From: DAOUJH01 sp965116555
GTDB taxonomy: Bacteria; Chloroflexota; Dehalococcoidia; Lucifugimonadales; QGNO01
Length of the DNA stretch: 64,000 nt
Direction of reading: 5' to 3'
NCBI GenBank assembly: GCA_965116555.1
Contig: OZ220698.1
Coordinates: 2,046,001-2,110,000 of the forward strand
The notes under the pieces were generated by a model. That model had not been told where the DNA came from. It saw only the letters and a list, made by a program, of their open reading frames with translations, and made no database searches. Of the stretch, positions 50,237 to 58,833 are shown one piece after another. Positions within the stretch are counted from its first letter, which is position 1; every line of letters begins with the position of its first letter. The position numbers and the translations under genes are program-made.

Positions 50237-51715
50237 TCAGTCCCCCAGAACCCAGATGTCTTTGCCTCCGCCGCCCTGACTGGAGTTCACCACCAGACTG
50301 CCCCGACGCAGGGCTACGCGGCAGAACGCGCCGGGCACCATACGGGTTTCCTGCCCGTGAAGTATGAAGGGGCGCAGGTCCACGTGTCGTGGTTCAAAGT
50401 TGCCGTCGATCAGGCACGGTGACCTGGAAAGGGAGAGCACAGGCTGGGATATGAAGTCGGCGGGGTTGGCGCGGATCTGTACGGCGTAATCGTCTCGTTC
50501 CTTCTGCGTGGCGTGGGGGCCAATGATCATTCCGTAGCCTCCCGACTCTCCCACCCGTTTCACCACTAGGTTAGCCAGGTTGTCCAGGGTGTATTCCAGG
50601 TCAAGGGGCCGGCGACAAAGGTACGTTTCCACGTTGGCCAGGATGGCCTCCTCTCCAAGGTAGTATTTGATCATATCCGGTACGTATGCGTAGACGCTCT
50701 TGTCGTCGGCAACGCCGGTGCCGGGGGCGTTCACCAGGGCCACGTTGCCCAGCTTGTAAGCGTGGAGCAGTCCCGGCACGCCCAGCATGGAGTCGGGGCG
50801 GAAGACCAGCGGGTCCAGGAAATCGTCGTCAACCCTCCGGTAGATAATGTCCACCCTGCGCAGGCCTGTGGTGGTGCGCATGTACACAAAACCGTCGTTC
50901 ACCAGTAGGTCCCGGCCCTCCACAAGCTCTGCGCCGATCTCGTGAGCCAGGAACATGTGCTCGTAGAAGGCGGAGTTATAGACCCCTGGGGTGAGGAGAG
51001 CGATGCTAGGTTGGGACCGGCCCCTGGGGGCAAGCTCCAAAAGGGTGGTCAGCAGCAAACGGCCGTAGTGCTCCACTTCCTGTACGCGTGAGCTCCTGTA
51101 GAGCCGGCGCATACTGGTCTTCACAGCCTTACGGTTTGCGATCATATAAGAGACGCCGGAGGGCACTCGCAGGTTGTCCTCCAGCACTCGGAAGCCGTCG
51201 TTGGTTCTGATGACGTCGGTGCCGCAGATGCCAACCCAGGTGCCATGGGGCGCTGAAAAGCCACGCATCTCCGTGCGGTACTGGGGGCACTCCATGACCA
51301 CGTCTACGGGGATCACGCCGTCTTCTAGAATACGGGCTTCGTTGTATACGTCTTCCAAAAAGAGGTTGAGCGCCTTCACCCGCTGGGCCAGCCCCTTTTC
51401 CAAGAAACGCCACTCGTCAGCGGAGATGACCCTGGGTACGCAGTCCACGGGTATTATCCGCTCCTCACCCTCCTCGTCGCCGTAGACGGTGAAGGAGATT
51501 CCTTCGTTGGAGAAGGAACGGGTCACTCGTTCCTGGATGCTCCTGATATCCTCGGAGGAGAGGGACAGCAGGCTTTCGTGAAGAGGTCGATAATGCTCCC
51601 TGGGCGTTCCGTCCTGCAGGAACATCTCATCATATATGGACGGTTCTAGGTTGTAGCCATCGAATTTCACGGCATCAAGATACCACAGCGCGGGAGTGGT
51701 TAGCCACTGCGCCAC
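50237..51715 (-). CDS. Circularly permuted ATP-grasp protein
   Basis: 492-residue ATP-grasp enzyme of the permuted type (COG2308-like). The family is predicted to form an amide or peptide bond using ATP, but the product is unknown. It includes YDEMFLQDGTPREHYRPLH near 28-46, the acidic metal-binding DGFRVLEDNLRVPSGVSYM near 173-191, the segment DIIYRRVDDDFLDPL and the VVKRVGESGGYGMIIG end domain (outline). GTG 51715 gives the full frame; GTG 51670 would also fit the family start and neither has a clear ribosome binding site. Confidence 0.9.
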   Translation of the reverse strand: MAQWLTTPALWYLDAVKFDGYNLEPSIYDEMFLQDGTPREHYRPLHESLLSLSSEDIRSIQERVTRSFSNEGISFTVYGDEEGEERIIPVDCVPRVISADEWRFLEKGLAQRVKALNLFLEDVYNEARILEDGVIPVDVVMECPQYRTEMRGFSAPHGTWVGICGTDVIRTNDGFRVLEDNLRVPSGVSYMIANRKAVKTSMRRLYRSSRVQEVEHYGRLLLTTLLELAPRGRSQPSIALLTPGVYNSAFYEHMFLAHEIGAELVEGRDLLVNDGFVYMRTTTGLRRVDIIYRRVDDDFLDPLVFRPDSMLGVPGLLHAYKLGNVALVNAPGTGVADDKSVYAYVPDMIKYYLGEEAILANVETYLCRRPLDLEYTLDNLANLVVKRVGESGGYGMIIGPHATQKERDDYAVQIRANPADFISQPVLSLSRSPCLIDGNFEPRHVDLRPFILHGQETRMVPGAFCRVALRRGSLVVNSSQGGGGKDIWVLGD

Positions 51716-51844
51716 GACGTGGAAGTGGGCAAAGGCTACTGGTTGTAGAGCAAGCTGGCGTCCTGGTACCTCAAACCAGGCCGCGCCAAAAGCCTAAAGC
51801 GGAGAGGGCTCTTGAAAAAGAGCATCTTCTTTTGGGGAGCAAAT

Positions 51845-51940
51845 GAGCTTTCGTCATTGCGAGAAACCGAAAGCAATCCGGCAGGGACGTGGGGTGTTAG
51901 GCGTACGTAAGAGATTCTTTCCTGCGCTCAGAATGAGGGG
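51845..51940. repeat. Degenerate intergenic repeat remnant
   Basis: The 258-base gap upstream of the ATP-grasp gene holds TCGTCATTGCGAGAAACCG with AAAGCAATCCG, and AGATTCTTTCCTGCGCTCAG with AATGAGGGGTGA nearby. These recall a widespread bacterial intergenic repeat (TCATTGCGAG... and ...CTCGCAATGA types), with the two ends in opposite orientation. No gene is seen here. Confidence 0.45.
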
Positions 51941-51973
51941 TGAGGCAGGTGAGCAAACGGTAGTGACGGGCTT

Positions 51974-53317
51974 TTACCGGGTCGTCCGCTCATGGAGCTT
52001 GTCTGCCGCTGAGTTGCCGCTTCGCACAGCGCCCTCCATTGTGGCAGGCCAACCCGTATCGGTCCAGTCCCCGGCCAGCAGCAAATTGCCCAGAGGCGTC
52101 TCTATGGGAAGACGTGCCGGTGCGGATCCCGGAGCTGGCCGGAACGTGGCTTGCCGTTCCTTGACAATCACGAACCGTTCCACAGTAGCATCTCGTGCGC
52201 CCGGCAGCACCCGAGCCAGCTCCGGCAGGAAGGAGTCCGCGAGCTCTTTCTTGCTCACCGGCCAGTATTCCCAGGCTCCGCTCAGCGAGACGGTGAGATA
52301 CTGGCCGGGCCCTGACAGACCCAGAATGCGAGTCTTGTTGAATACCCACTGCACCGGACTCTCCACAAACGCGGCGAAGTCGAAGTTGGCTACGGGGCGG
52401 TCATACCAGACGTGTAGGTTCACAATGGGCGACCAGGTAAGGGCTTGAGCAGGGGCGAATGCGGGATGCAGGCGCCACTCCTCCGGCAGCAACTCAAGCA
52501 GCACCGTTGGCATGAGCGCGCTCACGTAGAAATCGGCGCGCACGACTTCGCCTCCGGTCAGCGCCACGCCGGTCACGGAACCGTGGCCTAGGTGCAGACG
52601 CTCCACCGTGCGCCCCAGCACAAGTGTGACCCCTTGCTCGCGCAGCCTTCGTTCAACGGCGCTTCCCATGACATCCGACAAACCGGCGCTGGCGTAGCCC
52701 ACGTTAGCGCCATGGCGGTCTTTGAGCATGGCGGTCTTGAATAGCATGAAGCCGGCGCTGGCGCTTACGTCTTCCGAAGCATCGTTTAGTGCAGGAAGCA
52801 CCAGCAGATCCCATAGATTCCTTATTGCCCTGCTGCTCTGACCTGCTTCTTCCAGCCAGTCCCGGAAGGAACGCGACTCCAATTCGCGGCGGTCGTGGCG
52901 GCGCTCCTGCTTGATGCGCAGCAGTGCCCGCGCCGCGCGCAGCTTGTCGATCCAGCTGATGTGCGGGTAGCGCAGCAACGACCACCCAAGGTGGAGCGGT
53001 GCAGGAAGCGGCAGAGCGGAGAGCAAGCCGCGCTTTCCATGAGGGTCGAAGACCTCTATGCGGAGGCGGCGCTGGCGATGGGTGAGGTGCAGCGTCTCTA
53101 TCTCGTCTAGGAATTGGGCGTACTCCGTGCAGCAACCCAGAAACACGTGCTGCCCGTTGTCCACCTGCACACCACTCTCGCGGTCCGTGAAGGAGAACAC
53201 TCTCCCCCCCAGGTATGGTCGTCGCTCTACCAGCGTCACGTTGTGCCCCAGGCGGGAGAGGCGCCAGGCCGCAGCCATTCCGGCCAGCCCCCCACCCAGT
53301 ACAACGACGCTGCTCAC
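51974..53317 (-). CDS. hpnE: HpnE: FAD-dependent hydroxysqualene dehydroxylase
   Basis: Amine-oxidase-type flavoprotein (447 aa) that reduces hydroxysqualene to squalene, the last step of the three-enzyme squalene route. The FAD motif GGGLAGMAAAWRLSRLGHNVTLVE near 8-31 (outline) and RRPYLGGRVFS follow; the C-terminal LLLAGDWTDTGWPATMEGAV is the second flavin signature. GTG 53317 in a GTGA overlap with hpnD is the start; the longer frame upstream reads through hpnD in another frame. No squalene-hopene cyclase gene is in the window, so the end product is open. Confidence 0.92.
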   Translation of the reverse strand: MSSVVVLGGGLAGMAAAWRLSRLGHNVTLVERRPYLGGRVFSFTDRESGVQVDNGQHVFLGCCTEYAQFLDEIETLHLTHRQRRLRIEVFDPHGKRGLLSALPLPAPLHLGWSLLRYPHISWIDKLRAARALLRIKQERRHDRRELESRSFRDWLEEAGQSSRAIRNLWDLLVLPALNDASEDVSASAGFMLFKTAMLKDRHGANVGYASAGLSDVMGSAVERRLREQGVTLVLGRTVERLHLGHGSVTGVALTGGEVVRADFYVSALMPTVLLELLPEEWRLHPAFAPAQALTWSPIVNLHVWYDRPVANFDFAAFVESPVQWVFNKTRILGLSGPGQYLTVSLSGAWEYWPVSKKELADSFLPELARVLPGARDATVERFVIVKERQATFRPAPGSAPARLPIETPLGNLLLAGDWTDTGWPATMEGAVRSGNSAADKLHERTTR

Positions 53318-54192
53318 GTGCCCTGGCGCACCGGGAGGAGGCTTGCCGCCCACAGCTTGGCCGTGAGCAGGACTTTCTCGGCGGTGGTGAGCCTGACCCG
53401 GCCGTGGAAGACATCGAAGCGGTGCGCCTCTATTCGATCCAGCAGCCGCGAATAAAGCCCGTGAAGGACGGAGACGCAGGCGCGGGAGCGGACGGGCACT
53501 AGAGGGAGCAGCCGGGCGCCGCTGTTGTAATAGCTGCGTGCTCGCTCTGTCTGAAAGCGCATCATCTCTATGAAGCACTGGTTGATAATGCCCCCGGCCA
53601 GCTCCTCTTCCGAATAGCCAAAGCGGTCCAGTTCGTCTTGAGGAATGTAGATTCGGCCTCGCTCGGCATCCTCCCGGATGTCGCGCATGATGTTGGTAAG
53701 TTGCATGGCCAGGCCAAGGTCTTCTGCGTAGCAGAGCGCCTCCGGTCGCGCATACCCAAAGACCTTGACGCAGATAAGCCCTACGGTGGAGGCCACGCCA
53801 TAGCAGTACCGGCGCAGGTCTTCAAAAGTTGCGTACCTATTCTGGGCCGTGTCCATTTCTACACCACCCACCAGTGCTTGGAACATTGACTGCTCTATGT
53901 GGTACGTTGCCGCTACATCTGCCAGCGCCGTGAAAACAGGGCCCTTGGGGGCGCCGGCATAGGTTCGCTCAAGGGAACGGCGTACCTCGGTCAGCCCAGT
54001 CAGCTTGGACTCGGTGGAAGCGTCACCGTCAGCTATGTCGTCGCAGATGCGGGCAAAGGCGTACACGGCGTAAATGGCCTGGCGCTTGGCGGAGGGAAGC
54101 GTGAGGAAGGCGAAGTAGAAGTTTCGCGCCTCTCGTTTGGCTACCTCCCTGCAGTGGTCGTAGGCTTGGGCCAAGGCTCCATCCGCCGCCAT
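53314..54192 (-). CDS. hpnD: HpnD: presqualene diphosphate synthase
   Basis: Joins two farnesyl diphosphates to presqualene diphosphate (292 aa). The trans-prenyltransferase signatures are the first aspartate motif ICDDIADGD near 49-57 and the second LTNIMRDIREDAERGRIYIPQ near 163-183 (outline). ATG 54192 overlaps the hpnC stop; GTG 54195 is possible. It lies between hpnC and hpnE, in the typical order. A phytoene synthase role is less likely given the neighbours. Confidence 0.93.
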   Translation of the reverse strand: MAADGALAQAYDHCREVAKREARNFYFAFLTLPSAKRQAIYAVYAFARICDDIADGDASTESKLTGLTEVRRSLERTYAGAPKGPVFTALADVAATYHIEQSMFQALVGGVEMDTAQNRYATFEDLRRYCYGVASTVGLICVKVFGYARPEALCYAEDLGLAMQLTNIMRDIREDAERGRIYIPQDELDRFGYSEEELAGGIINQCFIEMMRFQTERARSYYNSGARLLPLVPVRSRACVSVLHGLYSRLLDRIEAHRFDVFHGRVRLTTAEKVLLTAKLWAASLLPVRQGT

Positions 54193-55103
54193 CACGACCG
54201 CCTGTCTGCGGACAATGCAGACCTTGAGACGGCAAGCCGCGCCATGGTGCAGAGCATTAGCCAGAGCTTGCGGCTTCGCGTCACCACGGGACGGCGGCTG
54301 AGCACGTCGTAGTTCTGGCGACGGATCGCCGCCAAAACGGCCAGGCCTCCCATGCTGAACAGCGCAATGTCCAGCCTTGCCCGGCCGTGGAGGAGTTTTT
54401 GCAGCGGCAATCCCTGCCGGAACAGTGCCTCGGCCCGGTCTACCTGAAATCGCATCAGGGAACGGAAGTGGTCGTTCACTACGCCGGCTGCCAGTTCCTC
54501 CTCAGAGTAGCCGAAGCGGGACATATCCTCCTGAGGGATGTAGACGCGGCCCATCCGGTAGTCCCTGTGCACGTCTTGCCAGAAGTTGGCAAGCTGCAAC
54601 GCCGTGCAGGTGGCGTCGGAGAGGGCCTGCCGCGCAGAGTCACGGTATCCCAGCACGTAGAGCACCATGCGGCCCACCGGTTCCGCCGAGTGGCTGCAGT
54701 AGTGCAGCAGATCGTCGTATGTGCTGTAGCGCCTCTGGCGCTGGTCCATGCGGTTTGCCTCTATGAGCCGAGTGAAGGGCTCTGCCGGAATGTCGAACCG
54801 GCGAATAGTGTCCTGCAGCGCTACCATTACGGGATCGGTGGGTTGGCCTCCGTAGCAGAGGGACAGCTCGGCCTCCCAGTCGTTTAGGAGGGCTAGGCGG
54901 TCGCCGGGTGCTTCGTCGCCGAGGTCGTCGGTGCGGCGACAGAAGGCGTAGACGGCGAAGATGTGCGGCCGCAGCGTGCGGGGCAGGAGCCAGGAGCCTA
55001 CGGTGAAGTTTTCGTAGTGGCTGCGCGCCAGCTGTTCGCAGTGCTTATAAGCCTCCCGCACTTCACACGGGGCAAGTTTAGTGTCCGCCGGGCGAATCGT
55101 CAT
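54192..55103 (-). CDS. hpnC: HpnC: hydroxysqualene synthase
   Basis: Converts presqualene diphosphate to hydroxysqualene. The 303-residue protein is related to HpnD, with the first aspartate motif RRTDDLGDEAPG near 57-68 and the second ANFWQDVHRDYRMGRVYIPQ near 179-198. ATG 55103 is chosen; a GTG at 55121 is also open. It begins the hpnCDE unit. Together the three enzymes make squalene for hopanoids, sterols or C30 carotenoids. Confidence 0.92.
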   Translation of the reverse strand: MTIRPADTKLAPCEVREAYKHCEQLARSHYENFTVGSWLLPRTLRPHIFAVYAFCRRTDDLGDEAPGDRLALLNDWEAELSLCYGGQPTDPVMVALQDTIRRFDIPAEPFTRLIEANRMDQRQRRYSTYDDLLHYCSHSAEPVGRMVLYVLGYRDSARQALSDATCTALQLANFWQDVHRDYRMGRVYIPQEDMSRFGYSEEELAAGVVNDHFRSLMRFQVDRAEALFRQGLPLQKLLHGRARLDIALFSMGGLAVLAAIRRQNYDVLSRRPVVTRSRKLWLMLCTMARLAVSRSALSADRRS

Positions 55104-55427
55104 GAGCCTATGACCTGCCACAGATTTCCAGCACGATCCTGGATGTCAGCGCGTTGCTCATTGGAGGTGCGCTCCTCAAGAATAGCGGTCAACATTATAC
55201 ACGATTCGCTCGCGTCCTCTCTCATTCAGAGGAGCATGCCCCACTTAGAGGCAAGTGACTCCCGATCAACTTGTTCAGGGGTACAGTACGACGGCAGGTT
55301 GTCAAGAAAGGGCAATAGTGGGCGCAATCTCTCATGTGATATGTTTTAAGTGACTTAGAGACACACCACCCGCTGAGCGGGGCTGCGTCCCATCTCAGCC
55401 ACTAGCTTAAACGGAGACGTAATAACG
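55104..55427. other. Divergent intergenic region between hpnC and the cache lipoprotein gene
   Basis: 324 bases without a gene. A minus-strand TATAAT (55199-55194) lies about 90 bases before hpnC but lacks a good -35. A GC palindrome (CCCGCT/AGCGGG) is near 55370-55382. I see no convincing promoter for the lipoprotein gene; GGAG lies 11 bases before its ATG. Confidence 0.5.
55194..55199 (-). promoter_or_regulatory. Possible -10 box of hpnCDE
   Basis: A perfect TATAAT on the minus strand, start expected near 55187, about 84 bases before hpnC. The -35 position (16-18 bases upstream) shows only GAGAGG-like sequence, so an activator or another sigma factor may be needed. Confidence 0.35.
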
Positions 55428-56390
55428 ATGCGCATACTGATAACGGCAATTTTACCGATTGTTCTTGTTCTGTCGGCTGTTGCCTGTCAGGGAGATACAG
55501 GGCCTGCCGGCCCTCAAGGCCCAGAGGGGCCTCCTGGTCCCCAGGGGGACGTTCCCTCCCTGGATCCGGCTACCATCGCCACTATCATGGAGCAGTTCCA
55601 GGACTTGACGCCGGCGTCCGCACCCCCCAAGTGGCAGGCCGCTGACTACACCAAGTACTTCGTCAACGAGGCCATCAGCAAGTATGACTCAGAGGGTCTC
55701 GATGCTACCGTCACTTACTACAACACCGATGAGAGCATCGACGGGCAGTGGTACGTGTTCATTTTTGATGAGAACGACATCATGCTTTCCCACGCCGCGA
55801 ATCCTACTCTGGTTGACCAGCCGGCCTCCGTAGCCGTCGGGCCTAACAATTATCCTGCCGGAGAGGCTGTAGTTGCCGCCGCTGATGAGGACGGCGAATG
55901 GTTCAGCTACACATACCCCAACCCCGCCACAGGCGCTGTCGAGACCAAGCATTCCTGGATGGTGGAGCATGATGGTCTGACATTCGGATCAGGGTGGTAT
56001 GAACGCGGGCCTGGCAAACACGACGCCCCCGCTTACACCAGGGCATTCGTTGGGGGTGCTATAGACCTGTATAACGCCATTGGCCGCGAGGACACGGTGG
56101 CCTACTACAACACCAGGGACAGTGTAGACGGCCAGTGGTACGTCTTCATCATAGACACCAAGGACGGCTACACCATAAGTCACCATAATGAGATGTTTAT
56201 AGGCCGTGATCCGAGCCTCCGAATTGATGCCAATGGATACTTCTACGGCGACGACCTGCTGTCGGCGACAGAGTCGGGGAAATGGGTGGACTACGTGCTG
56301 CTCAACCCGGAAACAGGCGACGACCGGCAGAAGCACACCTGGGCGGTGCTTCATGACGGACTGATATTCGCCTCTGGCTGGTACGAGTAA
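55428..56390 (+). CDS. Lipoprotein with collagen-like stretch and two cache-like domains
   Basis: 320-residue exported protein, probably a ligand sensor or binding protein on the outer face of the membrane. The signal ends at SAVAC (Cys20). Residues 22-42 are seven Gly-X-Y triplets (GDTGPAGPQGPEGPPG), a collagen-like spacer. Two duplicated domains of about 120 residues follow, each with YYNT...DGQWYVFI near the start and KH(S/T)W.V.HDGL.F.SGWYE at the end; this resembles single cache (sCache) domains. No kinase or receptor transmembrane helix is fused. The neighbours give no hint of ligand. Confidence 0.8.
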   Translation: MRILITAILPIVLVLSAVACQGDTGPAGPQGPEGPPGPQGDVPSLDPATIATIMEQFQDLTPASAPPKWQAADYTKYFVNEAISKYDSEGLDATVTYYNTDESIDGQWYVFIFDENDIMLSHAANPTLVDQPASVAVGPNNYPAGEAVVAAADEDGEWFSYTYPNPATGAVETKHSWMVEHDGLTFGSGWYERGPGKHDAPAYTRAFVGGAIDLYNAIGREDTVAYYNTRDSVDGQWYVFIIDTKDGYTISHHNEMFIGRDPSLRIDANGYFYGDDLLSATESGKWVDYVLLNPETGDDRQKHTWAVLHDGLIFASGWYE

Positions 56391-56503
56391 ACGCTGGCTG
56401 GCGTGGAGGAACTCAGGTCTGGTACACACCTAGAGACAAGCGGGGAGTACGAATCCTGGGCGGCCCGACGTAGGGGATTCCCTTGGGCGTAGGCGCTAAC
56501 CTA

Positions 56504-56533
56504 TTGACACCCGCAAGCCGTGGTTGCTAGATT
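56504..56533 (+). promoter_or_regulatory. Promoter of hrcA
   Basis: TTGACA (56504-56509), an 18-base spacer and TAGATT (56528-56533); the start is near 56540, about 32 bases before ATG 56572. The -10 is the same hexamer as in the GH15 promoter. No CIRCE element is seen nearby. Confidence 0.6.
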
Positions 56534-56571
56534 CGAAGGACGAGGCACTTACGTAAGAACAGGCGCCAACA

Positions 56572-57585
56572 ATGCTCACAGACCGACAGAAACAAATACT
56601 CAATATCATCGTTGATTGGTACATCCGGAGCTCCGCTCCAGTGCCATCCGACGTTGTGGCGGGCAAGATGGACCGCCCCGTCAGTTCGGCGACAATCCGC
56701 AACGAGATGGCGGAGTTGGACAAGGCGGGCTACATCACGCGTCCGCACACCTCCGCGGGCGGCGTTCCTTCTGATAAGGCCTATCGCGCTTACGTGGAAT
56801 CGCTGTACATACCGGACTTGCCCAGGCAGGTACAAGAGGAGATCCAGGGCAGGTTCAGCCAGACGAGCATGGAGGTAGAGGCGTGGGGGCGCATGGCGGT
56901 GCGCATGCTGGCCGGACTTGTCCACACCCTCGCCATGATCAGCTTCCCCGCGGCGGCGCCTCCCCGCTGGAGGCGTCTGGAGCTGGTCTACCTACAGGAG
57001 TTCCTAGCACTCCTCGTAATGGTGCTGGATGAGTCGAAGTTGCGCCAGCGGCTTCTACCCCTCAAAGAGGCCATGACCCAAGACCAGCTTACCCGCGTAG
57101 CCAATAAGCTCAATGCGCTCTATTCAGGCAATACTCAGCAAGAGGTGACGGCGAGCGATCGGGAGCTTGCCCCGTTTGAGTCAGACGTGATGGACGCTGC
57201 CGGCGAGCTGCTGAAGCAGGAATACGAATCGGAGCCGGTTCACTTCATAGATGGGCTGCGTCACATGTTCGCGTACCCGGAGCTTGCTGCCGGTCCCACG
57301 GCGAGGAACGTGCTTGAGCTGGTGGAGGATGGTGAGCTTGTACCGGTGGTGCTGTCGCAGGCTCCCGGTGCTGGTGACGTCAACGTGACGATAGGAACGG
57401 AACACAGAATGAACCAGCTTCACCCCTTCAGCGTTGTCTACGCGCGCTATGGGGAGCCTTCAGAGACAGGAGGCGTCGTCGCAATTCTGGGACCCACGCG
57501 TATGAGGTACCCGGACGCCATATCCAACGTTCGCTATTTCTCCCACCTGATGACTGAAATGGTGGGAAGTTTGCACGGCAGGTAA
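56572..57585 (+). CDS. hrcA: Heat-inducible transcription repressor HrcA
   Basis: Represses chaperone genes by binding CIRCE elements, with GroEL as co-regulator. The 337-residue protein has the N-terminal winged helix LTDRQKQILNIIVDWYIRSS, SATIRNEMAELDKAGYITRPHTSAG (outline, about 39-63) and GVPSDKAYRAYVESL near 63-77, plus the C-terminal GAF-like domain. No CIRCE inverted repeat is seen upstream of hrcA or dnaJ, so its targets lie elsewhere. dnaJ follows after 99 bases. Confidence 0.95.
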   Translation: MLTDRQKQILNIIVDWYIRSSAPVPSDVVAGKMDRPVSSATIRNEMAELDKAGYITRPHTSAGGVPSDKAYRAYVESLYIPDLPRQVQEEIQGRFSQTSMEVEAWGRMAVRMLAGLVHTLAMISFPAAAPPRWRRLELVYLQEFLALLVMVLDESKLRQRLLPLKEAMTQDQLTRVANKLNALYSGNTQQEVTASDRELAPFESDVMDAAGELLKQEYESEPVHFIDGLRHMFAYPELAAGPTARNVLELVEDGELVPVVLSQAPGAGDVNVTIGTEHRMNQLHPFSVVYARYGEPSETGGVVAILGPTRMRYPDAISNVRYFSHLMTEMVGSLHGR

Positions 57586-57669
57586 CCGGGCTGACTCTTC
57601 TATGAACTGAAGGACGACGATGCCTAAGTTGCTGCTCCTGGATGCCTGAACTATGGTAGACGTTTGGCG

Positions 57670-57675
57670 TATAAT
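57670..57675 (+). promoter_or_regulatory. -10 box of dnaJ, very close to the start codon
   Basis: TATAAT ends 9 bases before ATG 57685, so transcription should start at about 57682 with a leader of some 3 bases. The -35 position is poor. This may be a leaderless transcript like that of map and the HTH-NYN gene. Confidence 0.45.
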
Positions 57676-57684
57676 CTTATACCT

Positions 57685-58833
57685 ATGGCTGTGAAGAGAG
57701 ACTATTATGAGGTGCTGGGCGTCTCCAACGGGGCCTCCGACGAGGAGATCAAGAGGGCGTTTCGCAAACTTGCTCTTGAGTATCACCCAGATAGGAACAA
57801 GGAGCCCAACGCCGAAGAGCGGTTCAAAGAGGTCAACGAAGCGTACCAGGTGCTGAGCAGCAGAGAGAAGCGCTCAGCGTACGATAGGTTCGGCCACGCC
57901 GGCGTTGCATCCAATGGCGGTACAGGGCGCGGGTTTGAAGGGTTCGATACATTCAGCGGTTTCGGTGACATCTTCGATGCTTTTTTTGGCGGCTTCGGAA
58001 CCGCTGCACGAGCCAAAGCACGTCCCACGCGCGGCCGCGACCTTGAAATTGGCCTGACCCTGACCTTTGAAGAAGCGGCTATGGGCACGCAAAAAAGGAT
58101 CAGGGTGTCGCGCATAGAGGCCTGCGACCGGTGCCAGGGGAGTCGCGGCGAGCCTGGCACATCTATGGAGACGTGCGCCGCTTGCCGAGGCGCCGGCCAG
58201 GTGAAGCGCTCCCAGCAGAGCCTGTTTGGACAGTTCGTACAGGTGGCGGCCTGTCCCAGTTGCCGCGGCGAAGGCCAGGTTGTGTCGCAGCCATGCCAGA
58301 AGTGTCGCGCCCGAGGCGTGGAGCGAAACATGCGAGATCTGGACGTGTCGATTCCGGCCGGCGTTGAAGACGGTTCGCATCTGCGACTCCCTGCAGAGGG
58401 CGACGCGGGCTCTCACGGCGGCCAGCCCGGCGATGTATTGCTATTGCTCAACGTGAAACTGCACCGAGTTTTCCAACGGGACGGGGCCAATTTGCTTCTC
58501 AATCTTTCGATCAACTTTTCGCAGGCGGCTCTGGGCGACTCGGTGGAGGTTCCCACCTTGGAAGGGACAACGCCACTGGCCATTCCCGCAGGCATACAAA
58601 CGGGCACCGTGCTCCGAGTCAAGGGTCAGGGCGTGGTCAAAGTCCATGACAGAGGACGCGGCGACCTCTTTGTTACCGTGCACGTCAGCACGCCGCGCTC
58701 GCTTGACCCTGATGCTAAGAAGCTGTTAGAGCAACTGGCAGGCAAACTGGGTGGAGGCCAAGTCATGGAAGAGGACAAGGGCTGGTTCAACCGTATCAAG
58801 GACACCTTTGGGGGCGGCTCCGGTTCTAGATGA
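57685..58833 (+). CDS. dnaJ: Chaperone protein DnaJ
   Basis: Hsp40 co-chaperone that stimulates DnaK. The 382-residue protein has the J-domain with HPD at 34-36, a Gly/Phe-rich linker at about 75-106, and four zinc-binding CxxCxGxG-type motifs at Cys147, 164, 190 and 204. The fourth is CQKCRARG, with Ala replacing the usual second Gly. ATG 57685 is chosen; a TTG at 57664 lies before the -10 box. dnaK and grpE are not in the window, so this may be a second DnaJ. prmA overlaps its end by 4 bases. Confidence 0.96.
   Translation: MAVKRDYYEVLGVSNGASDEEIKRAFRKLALEYHPDRNKEPNAEERFKEVNEAYQVLSSREKRSAYDRFGHAGVASNGGTGRGFEGFDTFSGFGDIFDAFFGGFGTAARAKARPTRGRDLEIGLTLTFEEAAMGTQKRIRVSRIEACDRCQGSRGEPGTSMETCAACRGAGQVKRSQQSLFGQFVQVAACPSCRGEGQVVSQPCQKCRARGVERNMRDLDVSIPAGVEDGSHLRLPAEGDAGSHGGQPGDVLLLLNVKLHRVFQRDGANLLLNLSINFSQAALGDSVEVPTLEGTTPLAIPAGIQTGTVLRVKGQGVVKVHDRGRGDLFVTVHVSTPRSLDPDAKKLLEQLAGKLGGGQVMEEDKGWFNRIKDTFGGGSGSR

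Noticed and set aside
56520..57700. CIRCE element near hrcA or dnaJ
   Set aside because: No TTAGCACTC-N9-GAGTGCTAA or close match is present in the upstream gaps.
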